Part shown: in pieces, positions 23,376 to 35,893 of the stretch
Numbering within the stretch: the first letter of the stretch is position 1
Layout of the letters: the number at the start of each line of letters is the position of its first letter
Source of the DNA: Thuidium tamariscinum
Taxonomy: Eukaryota > Streptophyta > Bryopsida > Hypnales > Thuidiaceae
DNA: 64,000 nucleotides
Assembly: GCA_947034885.2 (NCBI GenBank)
Contig: OX344750.2
Span: forward strand, 2,294,001 to 2,358,000
Direction: 5' to 3'
Translations under genes and position numbers: made by a program
Notes under the pieces: model-generated
What the model was told of the DNA's origin: nothing
Seen by the model: only the letters and a program-made list of their open reading frames with translations
The model's database searches: none

Positions 23376-26275
23376 TTGGTACATCGTAGTGTGTATCTAT
23401 CCCCTTCGCCGATGCTCATCGACGCTACTCCCGAGGGCCCTAGTGATGGCGATCTCTCTGTGACGGTCAAGAAAAAACGAGGGGGGGCTTCTACCAATGC
23501 TCGGAAGAGGAGGAAGCCAGATGCGCCATCACTCAAGTGTAAGTGGCAGGAAGTGTGGGCTGCAAAATTTGCCTGGGCGCAGGCTGAATTCGACTCCAGT
23601 GGCGATCTCTATGGAATGGTGTACCAGAGCTACACGATGATCACGGGGAGGAGGAAGGTCATGGTCCCGAAGCTGGACAACCTCGAAAAACATGAAGGTA
23701 AATGTGTTTGCCTTGAAGATGGTGTGCCCTTGGCACATCTGAAAAAGGGCGACACCTTCTGGAAGCTCGATTGTAAATATGCTAAGTACTGCAAATTGGG
23801 GGCAAGTCGGAAGGCAACAGGTACCGTTGTTGATCAGATCAATGCTGGTTTGGAGGGTGAGTTCAAAAGGAAGGGAGTTCAGTTTGCCACCCTCTTTCAA
23901 ATTTTAACTCATGGACGTCCTATGTGCGATTTCGAGAGAGAGCAGTATCTGCTTAAGCATCTGAAAGTGAAAAACTTACCTAAAAAACATTGGTCAGAAA
24001 GCACTTGTTGGGAGATGAGCGAACATCTACATGTTGTGGTTCTAACTTCTTTGAAGTCTATTGTGCAGTCCGCTCGGATCTTGTCTATAAGTGCAGATGA
24101 GGTAACTGCAGTAGATAATACTTGTTGGATAGGCGTCCATGTATATGCAATGCAAAGTTGGGAACAACAGCCCCACCTCTTGCACTTGTCGTGTGTCTCA
24201 GACGATGGTACTGCGGACCACTTGACGTCAGTCATCATGCATGCTTTGGTTCAGGAGGGTGGTCTCTCTCGTAAAAAGATCGCCTCCAAAGTCATATGTT
24301 TCGGAGCTGACGGTGTTAGTACTTTCCAAGGTCCGAAGACGGGTGTTACGACCCAAATACGTGAAAAGTGGGCTCCATTCACTTTGGAGGCTACTTGTGT
24401 GAGTTACAGAGTGAATTTGGTTGTGGAGACTCTCTCCAAATATCTGATGATCTCGAGGCTCAAGGGCCTTTTCCAGATCGTGTACTCGTACTTTTGTTGC
24501 AGTAACAGAAGACACACTGAATTGCAGAAGTTCGCGAATCTCATGGAAACTAAGGGGAATAAGATGATCCACAACGTTGAAACACGTTGGATTTCAATGA
24601 GAAGTCCAGCGTAGCACATTGTCTCTGAGTATACGACGTTGCTCCTGAAAATGGGCATCGACATGACTCCGAAGCTTGGATTCAAAGCTATGGCCGCCGC
24701 TGGTGACATCTTTGATATGCTCTCTGATGTTGAGATTCTGCTGTCCTTAGCTTGTTTCATTCCATTGATCAATACAGTCCATGGCTTGATCAAACTCTCA
24801 CAAGCAAGAGACATATTCATATATGACTTTATGCAGGTTGTCAAAATTTGCCAGCAAGAGCTGTCTCGGTTGTTCATGGATTCCGCTACTGCTTTCAACA
24901 AGCAAGACTTTCCGTTGTACAATGACCTTGTGTCGCTAGAGTGTAAAGACATTGACCTGCAGTTCAAAGATGCACCTGGAGACTCGGGCATTTCTCAACT
25001 GCTCATCCGTATGGCTAATACTGGAGTCTTCGGACGATGCCATGACAAACAATCCGGGGAGCACATATTTGTCACCCGACAGGATTTCTACCAGTTGCAA
25101 GATACGGTTGAGCGCCAGTTCGCAGGTATGGTTCTCTCACTCTTTTTTTGTTTTGCTTCCACTTAAGCTATTTTAAAATATTCCCTATTTTTTTGGTCCG
25201 TTAGTCTTTCAAAAATGTTCCCTATTTTTTTTCTTTCGGATGATTGGGCTTTGTTCTTGTTTCGTCTTGTTAATGATTGTCTTATACATATTTGTCTTAT
25301 TCATGTTTTGTGTTTGAAAAAGAATAACTTGTTTTGTTGGAAGTTTTTCTAATTAAAACTAACGCGTTTAAGTGGGCTTCTTTGAATTTAGTGGCCTTGG
25401 GGCGTGCTGTGCAACACTGCGATCTCTTCTGCCTTTTTTCTTTGGCCGTAGCCCCTTCAGCTTTTGCGCTGTGACTGCTGTCACTCCGTTTTTTGTACTT
25501 TGGGGTGGGGCCGGGAATGTATTCGCTTTGTCTTCATGCGCCTAATACATGGCTGTTCTTCTTGCTTGCAGAGAGGTTAATGGGCGATTGGGATTTGGGA
25601 GGGCCAAGGTTCCTTTCACTGACTTGTAGCGCCTAATTTGGGGCCTCCTTGCGTGCAGATATTGTGCTGTCATTGAGCGCTGAGTTTGACCGCCGCTTTC
25701 CTCAACAGGAACTCCTCAATGCTTTTGGAATTATCTATCCACAGTATTGGAGGCAAGAGGGGGCGGAGGCAAGCTTCAATCACCATTTGGAGGTTCTGAA
25801 GAGCTTTTATTGTCATTGTAGACCAGTTAACAATGGACTCCCTTTGTTCGAGGGTGGCCAACCTCATACGGCCCCACCCATGCTTTTGGCTACTAATCTT
25901 GACATGCAGCAAGGCTTGTTCAAGATTACCATGGTGGCAAATTCTGAGGCAGCTTGTGAGTTGCCCTTGACCTTAAATCCGGTCATTAAACTGTGGAGGA
26001 AACTTTCATAGTCACGCCACTTGTGTAAGCTAATTTCAGAATACTTTATCCTCGCTGAGATTGGATGTTGCATCGTTCTTGGCTTAGTGGAGGACGAAAG
26101 GTGCTCTTCCACCTTAAAATTCCTTAAATCTTGCCGTAGAAGCAGGTTGGAGAAGCACTTGCCTCTTGTTGTGTGAATGTTCGGCCAGAAGTACTTTTCC
26201 TAGGAGAATTTTCCTTTCAAGGAAGTAGTCAATTCCTGGAAATCTGCTGTCAAGGTTGGCCGACAAGGGGATTAG
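23376..26275 (+). pseudogene. Decayed hAT-like (BED/DUF4371-style) transposase
   Basis: Exon 1 runs from ATG 23376 to 25125 and exon 2 starts at 25659; the intron has GT/AG ends and the join keeps phase (RQFA then DIVLSLS). The protein has a basic N-terminus, then a Cys/His region around residues 100-150 that may be a degenerate BED finger. An RNase H-like core follows, with Asp in SADEVTAVD and CFGADGVSTF, then a segment like the hAT 'HC..HR.NL' motif with His replaced by Tyr (CVSYRVNLV), then ETRWIS. Exon 2 continues in one frame into a hATC-type dimerisation segment (EDERCSSTLKFLKSCRRSRL). In-frame stops: TAG 24612, TAG 26009, TGA 26174, TAG 26201. No frameshift was found. The family match rests on motif order recalled from hAT proteins and is strong at the C-terminal block. 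The copy is not functional as read. Confidence 0.8.
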
Positions 26276-27330
26276 TGAAGTAGTCGCGGCTGCAGTTATA
26301 CTTCTCATTAGTATCCTTTGCATTCCATTTTAGACCTTAGTTTTCATGAGATTGGGCCAGCTTTGCCACTCATGCTTCTTTAACATGATTTTCTTGCACA
26401 AGATTCACTGTGGATGGGAGATTAGAAGCTGTAGCTGGCTGAATGGGAGTACGGGACTTGTAGTTGGTTGGACGGGTTCTGGGCGAGTGGGCGGAAGCTT
26501 CCGCTGGCTGGATCGGTTCATGGTGCACAAGTTGGAGACTTCAAGGTTCTAGATGCTGCTCCGAGGGAATTCCAGATGATGCTGCGAAGTGGAGAATGGA
26601 CGTAATGCCGAAGTGACTTAGTTTTGGAAATTCTAACCCCTACTAACGTGCCTTGTTTGTCTTGTGTGCAGAACATCAATACTGCAATTTGGGCAATCTT
26701 GCTTAAGCAAGAAGGATTCAACTCCCTTATTGATGAAAAAATTTCATTCACGCGCATACTGAAATCAACTTGACTGAAAAGAATCTCATTTCATAGAATG
26801 GCATTACACACATCACTTCAATACATAAATGGCCTCTTTTTGACAATTCTGCTTGAAAGTTAGCAATTTTGATGGTTGGAAGAGGCTGTCAGTAGCCAGC
26901 AAGGCTCTCTCACTTGTCCTTCTGGGTAGCAACCTTGACCCTACCACAAAAAAAAAATGTAGTAAAATGTCCACTTTTTTTTCACAAATTTATGTCACTG
27001 TTTTTACCCAAAAAAAATTGGGTCACGGAATTGGCTCCCCTATTCCACGGGAATAGCATCTGCGCTAATTGGCCTATATTCGTTCTGGGAACGCTGATGG
27101 TGATAGGTTCCCAACAAGACGGTGATGGTGATAGGTTGCCAACATTAGCGTTGAAAAGTCAACAATTGGTTACTTCCTATTGATGACATCAACACAAGCC
27201 AAGCTAGTAGTTCTGTTATGACGAATACTTATGCCTTCAGTAAATACGACTACAGTATAGATTTAGTGACTCAGTGACTACTGATAATTGGATCACACTC
27301 ACTAACTTAGCAGTATAAATTAGTGTAGTA
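26276..27330. other. Spacer between hAT relic and coiled-coil gene
   Basis: No convincing gene. A near-duplicated phrase (GGTGATGGTGATAGGTT / CTGATGGTGATAGGTT) lies near 27090-27140, and poly-A/poly-T tracts near 26945-27015. Confidence 0.4.
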
Positions 27331-28790
27331 AGTTCAGCAGACAGCCCGGGAGCCATTGAATCGATTCGTTGGCAATCCGGCGGCCGTGGACGTGAGCTGG
27401 CACGACCGCTGGCAGCCCATAGGCTGGGACCAACCAAGAGACCGACCAAGCCGGAAATCGTCCTCGGACCGTCGTCGTCGTCGTCGTCGCGCGCAGTCAG
27501 GGCCCGTCCCCCTTCGTGCCGTGCCTGCCAGAGTGCCCACGGCGTCGTCGTCGTCGTCTTTTTGCTGCATCGCCTCCGAAGAAAACGAAAGGCCTGAAGT
27601 GTCGCTGGCTAGGTCGGCGAGGACTTCGCGTGCAGAGCCAGTCTCTTTTGATGATGCCCATGCGATTCCTTGGGAAAGAAAGCGCCTCCGTCTCGTCTCG
27701 TTTCGTCTCGTCTGTCTTGGGAGGAACGACTGACCTTTGTTCGCCATTTGCCGTGTCTCCCGTCCCGTTGTCACTTTCTAGCCGTTTCTTTTCTCCAGGT
27801 CTCCCTTTCTTGCATGCGCTTTTCAGGGAGCCAGGCTGCCAGGTTAGGGGTTTGTGGAGCTCGCTGCATGTGCTCTGATTTGGTGGAGCTCGAACGACGC
27901 CGCGAGGAGAGGGTTTCTGAGTTGAAGATCAAGAAAGCGTGTGCCGCAAGCATTTGAAAGTCACTATCATGTGGAGGCACCGGGTTTGGTCGTGTGTTCT
28001 TAGGCCGAAATGGCGAGGTGCGGGGAATAGGTGTTGATGTTCTCGTGTGACGATGTGAGTTCTTGTCGTAAGAGTTCGTTGTGTGCGCGGTAGTTCATCA
28101 GTGTATGCACGGCGGAGAAGGCGGGAGGAAGTAAGTGTTTCGTCAGTGTTTTTTTTTCATTTGAAGTTCAAGAAAGGGGGAAGGGGAAGGAGGTTGCGAA
28201 AGCGAGAGGCGGACATTGTGAAATCAGTGTGTATGGGATGCGGTCTTGTCATTTCGGTCGGAAGTGCGGAGGTGGTGTGTGTTGTGGTGCCGAAATGGCG
28301 ACGCGCGGAGATAGATGCCTGAGGTTTTAGTTCGAGGAGATATGAGTTCTTGACGCTGTCGGGGCGTGAGGAATCAGCGGTGCTGATGTGCGTCCGGAAG
28401 TCTGGTGCAGGTAGGGTTCTGGTCTTCAGACTTAAGCGTGTGGAGAGCCTGCATTTTGTGAGGTTTCTGGTGTTATTCGAGTAGGGCGAGGGAGTGTTGA
28501 AAGTACGTTTTGGTTTTGGTTTTGGTTTTGGTTTTGTACGGCGGTGAACACCTACCAGTAACAGGTATAGCAGCATTATGCATTCTCTTGTCGTGGTCTT
28601 TCAACGTTCTTTGCAAGTTGTGTTGTTTTAAATATAGCTGTTCCTGTGGTCTTGTCTTTTCTGGCTGCGTGCAAGATTCTATTCGGGCTACGATCGCTGA
28701 CATGATGCTAGCTGGCTTATAAATAGTGTATGACACCAATCAGAGTTTTGAAAAGTCTTCCTTGGTTTTGGAGTAGGTGACACCTTACTG
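27331..28790 (+). promoter_or_regulatory. CpG-rich island: probable promoter, leader and first exon of the coiled-coil gene
   Basis: GC content jumps at about 27340 and stays high to about 28500, the pattern also seen before MGD and HDS. Two GTC trinucleotide tracts occur (near 27470-27490 and 27545-27560). The ORFs on both strands (for example 27334-27774 minus, 27356-27733 plus) are Arg/Ser-rich by-products of those tracts. The first coding exon of the downstream gene may lie here, but I could not place an ATG that joins in phase to 28791. A GGTTTT pentamer run near 28511-28534 looks intronic. Confidence 0.45.
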
Positions 28791-31700
28791 AGGGGGCGTG
28801 CTCATCCGCTGCCGATAAAAACAGAGAAAGTAGCCTTGTTAGAAACTAGTGACGAAGGTTGCAAGATTGTCCAGGATCATTTGGATACGAGTTTCAAATG
28901 CGAAGCCTCAGAGCAGGAATCGAGGAATGGTAGGAGCAATATTGGAAATGGAGTCGGAATGCAATCGGTTGAGGAGAACGTTGCTGCACCGAAAGTGACG
29001 AATCTCTCTGGTGTCTTGGAATCTTTAATGAGGTATTGGGTCACTTCAATTGAGTTAATATTTCATCGCTCATTCTTCTTTAGTCAGGCTTCACTCTGAT
29101 CTCTTCATCTCTTTTTTAGATTCTTAAAGGATTTGTATCTTTATAGACCTCAGTACTCTTAGACTTTGAAGAGAACAGACAGCAGATGTGAATTTGTCGT
29201 GGAGGTTACCTTGGCATTCGATTCGGTTTGCCGCGCAGAATTCCTGCATGAGCCTGTTTTATGTACCCGTGTCATCTCCCAGAAGATGTATTCATGGTCT
29301 GCATGGCCATTACGTCAATTTTCAACTTGGAGTTTTTACTTTTTCGTGTCATCAGCATTGTGGGTCATGGTACTGCATGATTGAGATAATTGAAGTACCG
29401 GTGGACACTTCATGCTGCTAAATCATGACAATTGCCAGCATTTCTCGAACTGCATCGCATGCCCTATTTTTTTGAGTTTATGTACTGCGAGCTTGCATTG
29501 GGCAGCTATTTACTGAAACCTTTTGATTATATGCGCTTCTGTGCATGCGTACATATTCACAGTTTTTCTTAGAATATGTCAGATGAATTAATTTTCGAAA
29601 TGCATATCGAATGATATGCTCCTGATCATTTGGAGTTCTTTAGTGCTTCGTCCTTTCGCTATTGCCTATACTAACGTATCGATCATCTACATAGACATTC
29701 AGATTTATGAAACGCGTGTTGGATGCTCTGCATTTAGCAAGCACGTGGTAGGAGCTCTGTATACATTGATGATTTCGCATGATAATTCTGATTTCCCCGT
29801 ATGTGATCGTGCGCATACCAGCTTAGATTCCAGAGGAGATTTTATGGGTTCTTTGGATGGATTTTCTGCACCCAATCACTCAAGGGGTATCGAGTCCTCA
29901 ATGTGCTTTGCAATGATGCAAGAAAAGATTCGAACTCAACAGTATCTTACGTGGCGCGTATTTGTGGTATGTTCAGCAATCGTTATTTTCTGAAGCAGGG
30001 AACTCTTAAATCTTCACTGTTATATTGGAGTTTCACACTCGTCTTAATTAAATTGGAGGCTGTTAGATGTGATAAAACTCTGTAATGTTAACGTTTCATT
30101 GTGTCATGCATCAATGAGTGCGTGGTACCAGCTATTCGGTTCTCTTTTTCGAAATTTATTTGGGGCTTTACGAGAAAGTGACGATGATCATTATGGAATC
30201 TTACAGCTAATTATTGTGTGATTAGTCGTGGTTGACTTTGTAGTCCTGAAAACTGAGACAATTCACTTTTCGAGACGTTCAATGGATTATCAGACTAGAA
30301 TAGCCAGGGAATGATAATGCTTATAATGTGCAGTTTTACTTTTTAACATGAGCGTCTCTACTGATCATAGAGAATTGCTTTTTTAAGACTATCGTGTGGT
30401 TTCCTTCTGTTTGCAGGGAGATTTTGAGCGTATTTGTTCCAATGCCCTTCGGTGCAATCAGAAACGTAGTATTATATGGGCTGCGGCTGATGATCTTCTT
30501 CGTCGTGGCAAAAAGCGCCTAGAGGAATACGAGGGCCGTGGAGAGAGCCTGGTTGCACTGAACAGAACTGGTGTATCACACGCCAGTGTGGATTCCAAAC
30601 TTGGGGTGTCGGCACATTCCAATTCTGAGAATTTGGAGGCTAGGGTTTATCAGGATGATAAGTCTTTGGTTCCCAAAGAATTGAAGATGGCTATATCGAG
30701 CGCCGCCATTGATTCTGCTGAAAATATGCCTCCATCTTCAGAAGCTGCCTCACTTTGCAATGGTGCCTCAGTTGGAAAGGACGCTAATTTGACACAGCGA
30801 TCCAAAGTAGAGAAACGAGAAAATGAAATGTCAGGAAAGGTTACGCCTCTCATTCATCTAGTGCCAGATATAGGCTCTGGAGAAACATCAACGCTTAAAG
30901 AAGCTCTGAAATCAGAGGTTGGTAAAGAAGTACGAACCGAAGAGAGTTGTCGCAGTTTTTCAGAAGGGTTACCTGTTTCTATTCCATCAGCACTTGGGCA
31001 AACAGATGAAGACGTTGATTTAGAAGGAGAGATGGATGTTAAGTCAGATGATCAGCGCTTCGCTGCGGAAGGTGATGCCACAGAATCTTCAAGCTCATTT
31101 GACTCTGCTGGAAGTGCAAGGGAAGGGGAAGTTGACTCCGACAAGATGCCGTCAATGTTCGAAGCTGAGTCAGTTTTACGAGATGGCAATGGAGCTGTTG
31201 GGCTTCTGGATGATGATGATGGACTTCCCTTAAGTGAGAGGTATAGCACGACCTTTGATGGTCTACTTTTTGAAAGTTTATGACAACAATCTGGTGTAGC
31301 TGATGTTCGTATGCTATTTAATTCTGAGAAAAATGGTGTTTCTGTAAACAGAAGAAAGAAGGCATTAGATGCAGATTGGAGGCTTTCCAGACGTGGCATT
31401 GAGTGGAGGTGTCATTGGTTGGAACTACGAACACAGGCGATTCAGGCTAAATTAGTCCAGTATGATAAATTATTGAAGAGTGCTCAAAGTGAGAAGATCT
31501 GGCGTTGGGAAGGAGAGGTTGGGGAGGGCACATCAGCTCGTACTGTGCCAGTGAAGATACTGCGAAACCACCACGTCATACATCGCAGGCCTCGGAAGAG
31601 AGCCGAGGATGCGCTAGACCTGGATTTGGGAAGACATCCTGTGTTCTCGCGATATGGTACCGAAGGATTTTTCTCTGCGACTGTCATTTCTCAAGTGAAC

Positions 31701-33818
31701 TTACGGATTTAGCAACACTGACATGTCTGAGCTTTGTTCACGTGTAACATGCTAAATGTTTACCATCACAGATGAAATATATTTCAACAGATTTTGGTTC
31801 ATATAATAATTATTGTAGTTTATGTGGCGTGCTGTTTGTCTAGTTAGGTCTGGAGTTTTACGTTGAGCATGGGGTGCTTGTCATGGATGTTTGCAGATCA
31901 CCAGTCTCATGTAGTGTCTACTGAAGGTAGGATACTTATAATTTAGGACGTCTAGGTCTTGCAGTGTAGTCTGTGTGCAAAGATGTACTGCATTAAGACA
32001 GTGGCGACTCTACCGCACACGAGAGTATTATGGTGTATTTTTTGATGATGAAACTGACCAGGTCAAGAAGTGTCTGCCGAATCTTATTCTCTTCAACTCT
32101 TGCCGCAGAGAAAAAGAAGACTCAGCGGAAATCAGACGATGACTTTGGCTTAACTCAAGGGAAGGTGGATAGCCAGCAGGTTCAACAGCCAGATTTTGAA
32201 AGTGTGTGTCTAACCTTAGTTCTCCGCAAATTCATTTACTGTGGTCTTTCTCATCCTAACACCCGTACCATAGTCGTGAGTTATTGGTGATTACGAGACT
32301 TGACATGACTGCATTTTGGCGTAAATGTATGTCTTGCAAAGTGCAGTGATATCAAGCAATTAGTCTGCATTTGGCGTATACTTTGTTTATGACGTGGCTG
32401 CTTGCAAGTAGTCTCTTCGTCTCCCCTTGTTTTTTCTTTGTTGTTTGTTTCCTTTCTGTTCATGTTCGTCACAATCATTTATGCGATGAATCTCACTGCT
32501 TAATGCGCTCGTGAATAATGAACTACTTATTGACTCGATGACCTGTTTGCAAAGTTGAACCAGAAACCACTGCCGAGAAGGAATACCTGGAACAACAACA
32601 GGCTGCAGATATTGCCTTCGTTGGACACGACTCCATGGAGAAGATTCTGTGGCAAGTTGAAGCGTTGCAAGTCCGCGTGAAAAAGCAAAAGCATATACTC
32701 AGGAAAGAAGCAGCTGTTCGGAAGAGTAGTACAGCGACTTCCAAAGCTGGTGTCTCTAACCTCTCACCACGTGTGTTACCTTCTATTCCTCAAAGAGGTA
32801 GCTCATCTGGTCAAGCGTTGCCGTCCCCAAGGGCTGTACCACGGGGAGGGCCTCCAACATCCTCTAGTGGTGGTTTGGGACGATCGAGTTCAGGTTCTGG
32901 GTTGCCACGACGCAGAGCCTCTGACTACGACATCAATAATATGGTCATGCCTGTGCATGTGGGTAGCACCTTCGTTGAACAAGTACGTCATGTTGATATT
33001 GAAACTCCATTGTGGAGAATCGTAGAAGATGCAAACCCAGCAGTGCAACTCAGCGAAGAATCAATTAGTGAAGAGGTAAGTGAACCATCTTGCTTCTTTT
33101 CTTTTTTGCGTTAGAGTCAACAAAGTTTCGAAGTAATGAGAGCATGCCACCATCTAGTTTTGCATTTTTGTTTTGTTTTTGTATGGAGACGTAGATGTTT
33201 ATGGGTGGCGTGCAGGTCCCATTTACACTTCTTGTGGTAAGACTTCGCGAGTGGTAACGATCGTGTTGGTATGGTGATTAATGAAATGGTTTTAGGGGAC
33301 CTTATCTGAGCTTGGGGTGTATTATGACACTGCTTACTGAATGTCTTGAGTGGAAATGTTACCAGGAGACAGAAGATGAGCATTATATAAATCGGCATTC
33401 TATAATGGAGGCTATGGAACGACAGCAGCGATACACGCTCCCTCTCAAGAGAGGCGCTGGTGATATTCGTACTGTTGGGAAAGGAAAACTGAAGGTGGGA
33501 ATTGGTAAGAGTGCTGTACAGATGACTGGCAAAGCTCTTCCCAGTGCCCCAACTCCTACTATTACGCGTTCAGCAGATAATGTACCTAAAAGACAGCGCT
33601 CCAAATGGAATACTGCTCGCAGAGTGCCTGCGTCTTTGTTGGATTCCTCAGTTGTGCACGCCAGGTCTCCTGAGGTCATGGTTGTGAAACCTGAAGTCAA
33701 GAGTGAGGTGGCAGTTGATGCAGATGCCAGTTCTTTAGGGGTTGAAAGTGGTGGAGAAGCGGTAATTACTGCAGAGAGAGATCCACCCGTGGATTGCATG
33801 GAAGAGGACAACCGGTAG
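28791..33818 (+). CDS. Acidic coiled-coil nuclear-type protein (plant family of unknown function), 5' end unresolved
   Basis: Five exons are readable: about 28791-29039, 30417-31656, 32109-32201, 32555-33075 and 33366-33818 (TAG stop). All joins from 29039 onward keep phase with GT/AG ends. The deduced product is about 850 residues and its true N-terminus is missing. An N-terminal block contains GDFERICSNALRCN, followed by a long Ser/Glu/Asp-rich region. A conserved-looking centre reads WRLSRRGIEWRCHWLEL. A basic cluster (HRRPRKRAEDALD) and FSRYEKKK follow. Next come a coiled-coil (MEKILWQVEALQVRVKKQKH) and a C-terminal 'TEDEHYINRHSIMEAMERQQ' segment. This order recalls a family of uncharacterised plant nuclear proteins, sometimes annotated KANSL1-like; that is from memory. 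A TGA at 31281-31283 interrupts exon 2 in frame, either avoided by splicing or a disabling mutation. The 29040-30416 intron is empty of other genes. Confidence 0.68.
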
Positions 33819-34408
33819 TGTGAAGTAGGCTGTTGACCTCTGGTTTGCCAGCAACCGACCCTACCGTCATTTTTGTGGCCAGAATGGCCATAGCTCGTTT
33901 TGTTAGAGATGGTCAAGGTCGACGTGTATTTGTTGAAGGTCTCTTGTACCAATGTTGTGAACACCGTACATAGTGCAGTTGGATACAAAGGGTTCTACTA
34001 TTGCTCCAACGCGACAAATTTTGTACAATGTTGTGCAAACCTTTCCTCAATTTCTATTGGTATTTTTGTTCTCGGATTCCTTTGCCACTTCTTGCAAGAT
34101 ATTACTTGTATGTACGTCGACTTTTTCCGTCGACCATTCTGCTGTCAGTGCACTGGCAATCGGGATTTTGCGACGACTGAGTTGTTTTTACTACAGGGAG
34201 AGAAGTACAGAGCTTTGCTTATAAAAGGATGTACGTTTGAGGGTAAGACCTTGGTGCACTATTGGGAATGATTTGGTTACTCTATAACTGCCCTCCTTCG
34301 TTTTACTGACGGAGCCAGTTGAGTGGTCGTCTTTGCAGATGTAGCAATTTCCAAACTCTGTTTCTATGCAGCAAATTGGGGAAGTAAATTAGCAGACTGA
34401 CCAGCTCT
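33819..34408. other. 3' flank between convergent transcription units
   Basis: This follows the TAG of the coiled-coil gene and precedes the C-terminal end of the minus-strand ORF. Short ORFs here (33900-34271, 33973-34224) overlap in different frames and show no domain. It probably holds the 3' UTRs. Confidence 0.4.
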
Positions 34409-35600
34409 TTATGTGGCAGCAAGGATGAGTTGCACAGATTCTGAAATTGAAGGCAATGGTTTGTCGTGCACAAGTAGTGTTCTCGTAGCAGTTGACTTAG
34501 AACTATGCAGACGGATTCGTGGCCTGCGCTTGTTGTCGCTGTTGTCGTCGCCATTGTTGTCGCGTATGCGCTCACGTCCCTTGGCGCCAGTATCGAGCAA
34601 AGTGTGAAAGAGTTGGTTAAAGTTGCCGAGATTATCTACTCGCTGAGGTTTGAATGCCATCGGGACGGCTGGCATACCTTCAAGTGTGAGACTGTCTTCC
34701 GGGACGAGGCTGGAATTGGACGAGTCGTTTGAGTAGATTTTCCATGTTTGTGTGAAGCCTTCTGTCATCCATTTGCGATGAGAACTAGATTTTCTGAGAG
34801 CGAAAGCGACCTTGAGAAATTCAACCTGACCTAATCGCTCGGAAATATGACCGCGAGGATTGTCTTTCAGCGTCGATAAGTCTCAAGAAAGGCTTCCGGC
34901 ATGGGCTTTCAGTAAGGGCGAGCTTGTATCGTCTAAACTAGGGTTTCTCTGCGGTTTGTAACCAGTTTGCCTCTGAGCCCTAGGGGCTTGTCGCTGACTT
35001 TGAGGCTGCCAGCGGACTCTCGATTGCGAATATGAAACCTCGGCGGAGCATGATCCAAAATGTCTGCTCTCGCGTGAAAGCACTACCAATTTTGTAAGTT
35101 CTCCCGGATCTGTACTTTAAAAGAATAGTGTAGTCAGTGCATGTTCACTCTCGATTCCGTGTTTTCAGCATCGTTGGCGTCTGTTCACGCGTTTGACGGT
35201 GAGCGGTTCTTATTCCTTCGACCGTATTCAAGGAAGACGCGGAGAGAGAAGGTGGCATGTACACGGTGAACTTGTCCGGGGGAGTTCGTCGCCTTTGGTT
35301 GAGGCACCCTAACACTGATGCTGTGCTACTGGTTTTGCTGCCGTTTATACTTGATCCCTGTTCTGAGTCAGGATTCTCGGAAAGCACAACCGCTATTCGT
35401 AGTCCACTGATCCTGGCGGTTTAGTAGGACTTGGAAGGGCTCGAAGACTTGGCAGACTGACTTTTTCAGTGGAATGTGGAGTCGTCGAGTGTAGTTTCTG
35501 TCGGTAATGTTACTGGAATCGAATCTCCACCGACTCTCCGCTGAAACTCCTCCAAACAGTGGAGAAGATCAAATTCGTTTCTTCCGTGTCAGAGCAGTCT
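34409..35600 (-). pseudogene. Interrupted coding-like stretch on the minus strand, family unknown
   Basis: Reading leftward, one frame gives GRNEFDLLHCLEEFQRRV, then a TGA (35468-35466) and a TAA, then 'RIAVVLSENPDSEQGSS' and a Pro/Ser-rich segment. After a gap with an AG acceptor near 35110 a second block runs from DPGELTKLVVLSRE to 34409, broken only by TGA at 34885-34883. Past that stop it continues in frame as DLSTLKDNPRGHISERLGQV, then VEFLKVAFALRKSSSHRKW, and closes with a Lys/Arg-rich tail and a stop at 34409. Balanced composition and long same-frame continuity argue that this was, or is, a gene. Introns of about 57 and 140 nt could remove the stops in phase, so it may be intact. No family was recognised. 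Confidence 0.5.
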
Positions 35601-35893
35601 CATGAGTCGTCTCTTGTTGTATAATAAACTTCTGTCGAATACGTGATAGGTGCGTAACTATTTATGTGCTCTGGTTTCGTCCCTTTCCAAGCTCATCCCA
35701 TCTCACTGTGGGCTCTGCAGCTTGGTGCTCCTTCCATATTTTTTGAAAAGTATGTTAGGGATAATCTTTTGCTGCAAATTACATTGAACCTCTTTTTGCA
35801 GGGCAGATTGGCTCTTCTGGTCACTTGTACGGCAGTGATTCTGAAACGGAATCGAGCCTGGAAGCTTAAATTGGAAAGGCAGGAGCGTGCAAC
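35601..35893. promoter_or_regulatory. Short shared interval between divergent units
   Basis: Under 300 bases separate the apparent start of the minus-strand unit from the HMA gene's ATG, so a bidirectional promoter is possible. A plus ORF (35664-35903) overlaps the HMA start in another frame and is probably leader sequence. Confidence 0.3.

Noticed and set aside
24404-24991. 195-codon minus-strand ORF across the hAT-like relic
   Set aside because: The plus strand carries recognisable transposase motifs through this interval; the antisense frame is a by-product.
27334-27774. Arg-rich ORFs on both strands in the CpG island
   Set aside because: They are driven by GTC trinucleotide runs, overlap each other, and join no exon in phase.
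33383-33988. 201-codon minus-strand ORF over the last exon of the coiled-coil gene
   Set aside because: It is antisense to an exon that splices in phase and shows no domain.
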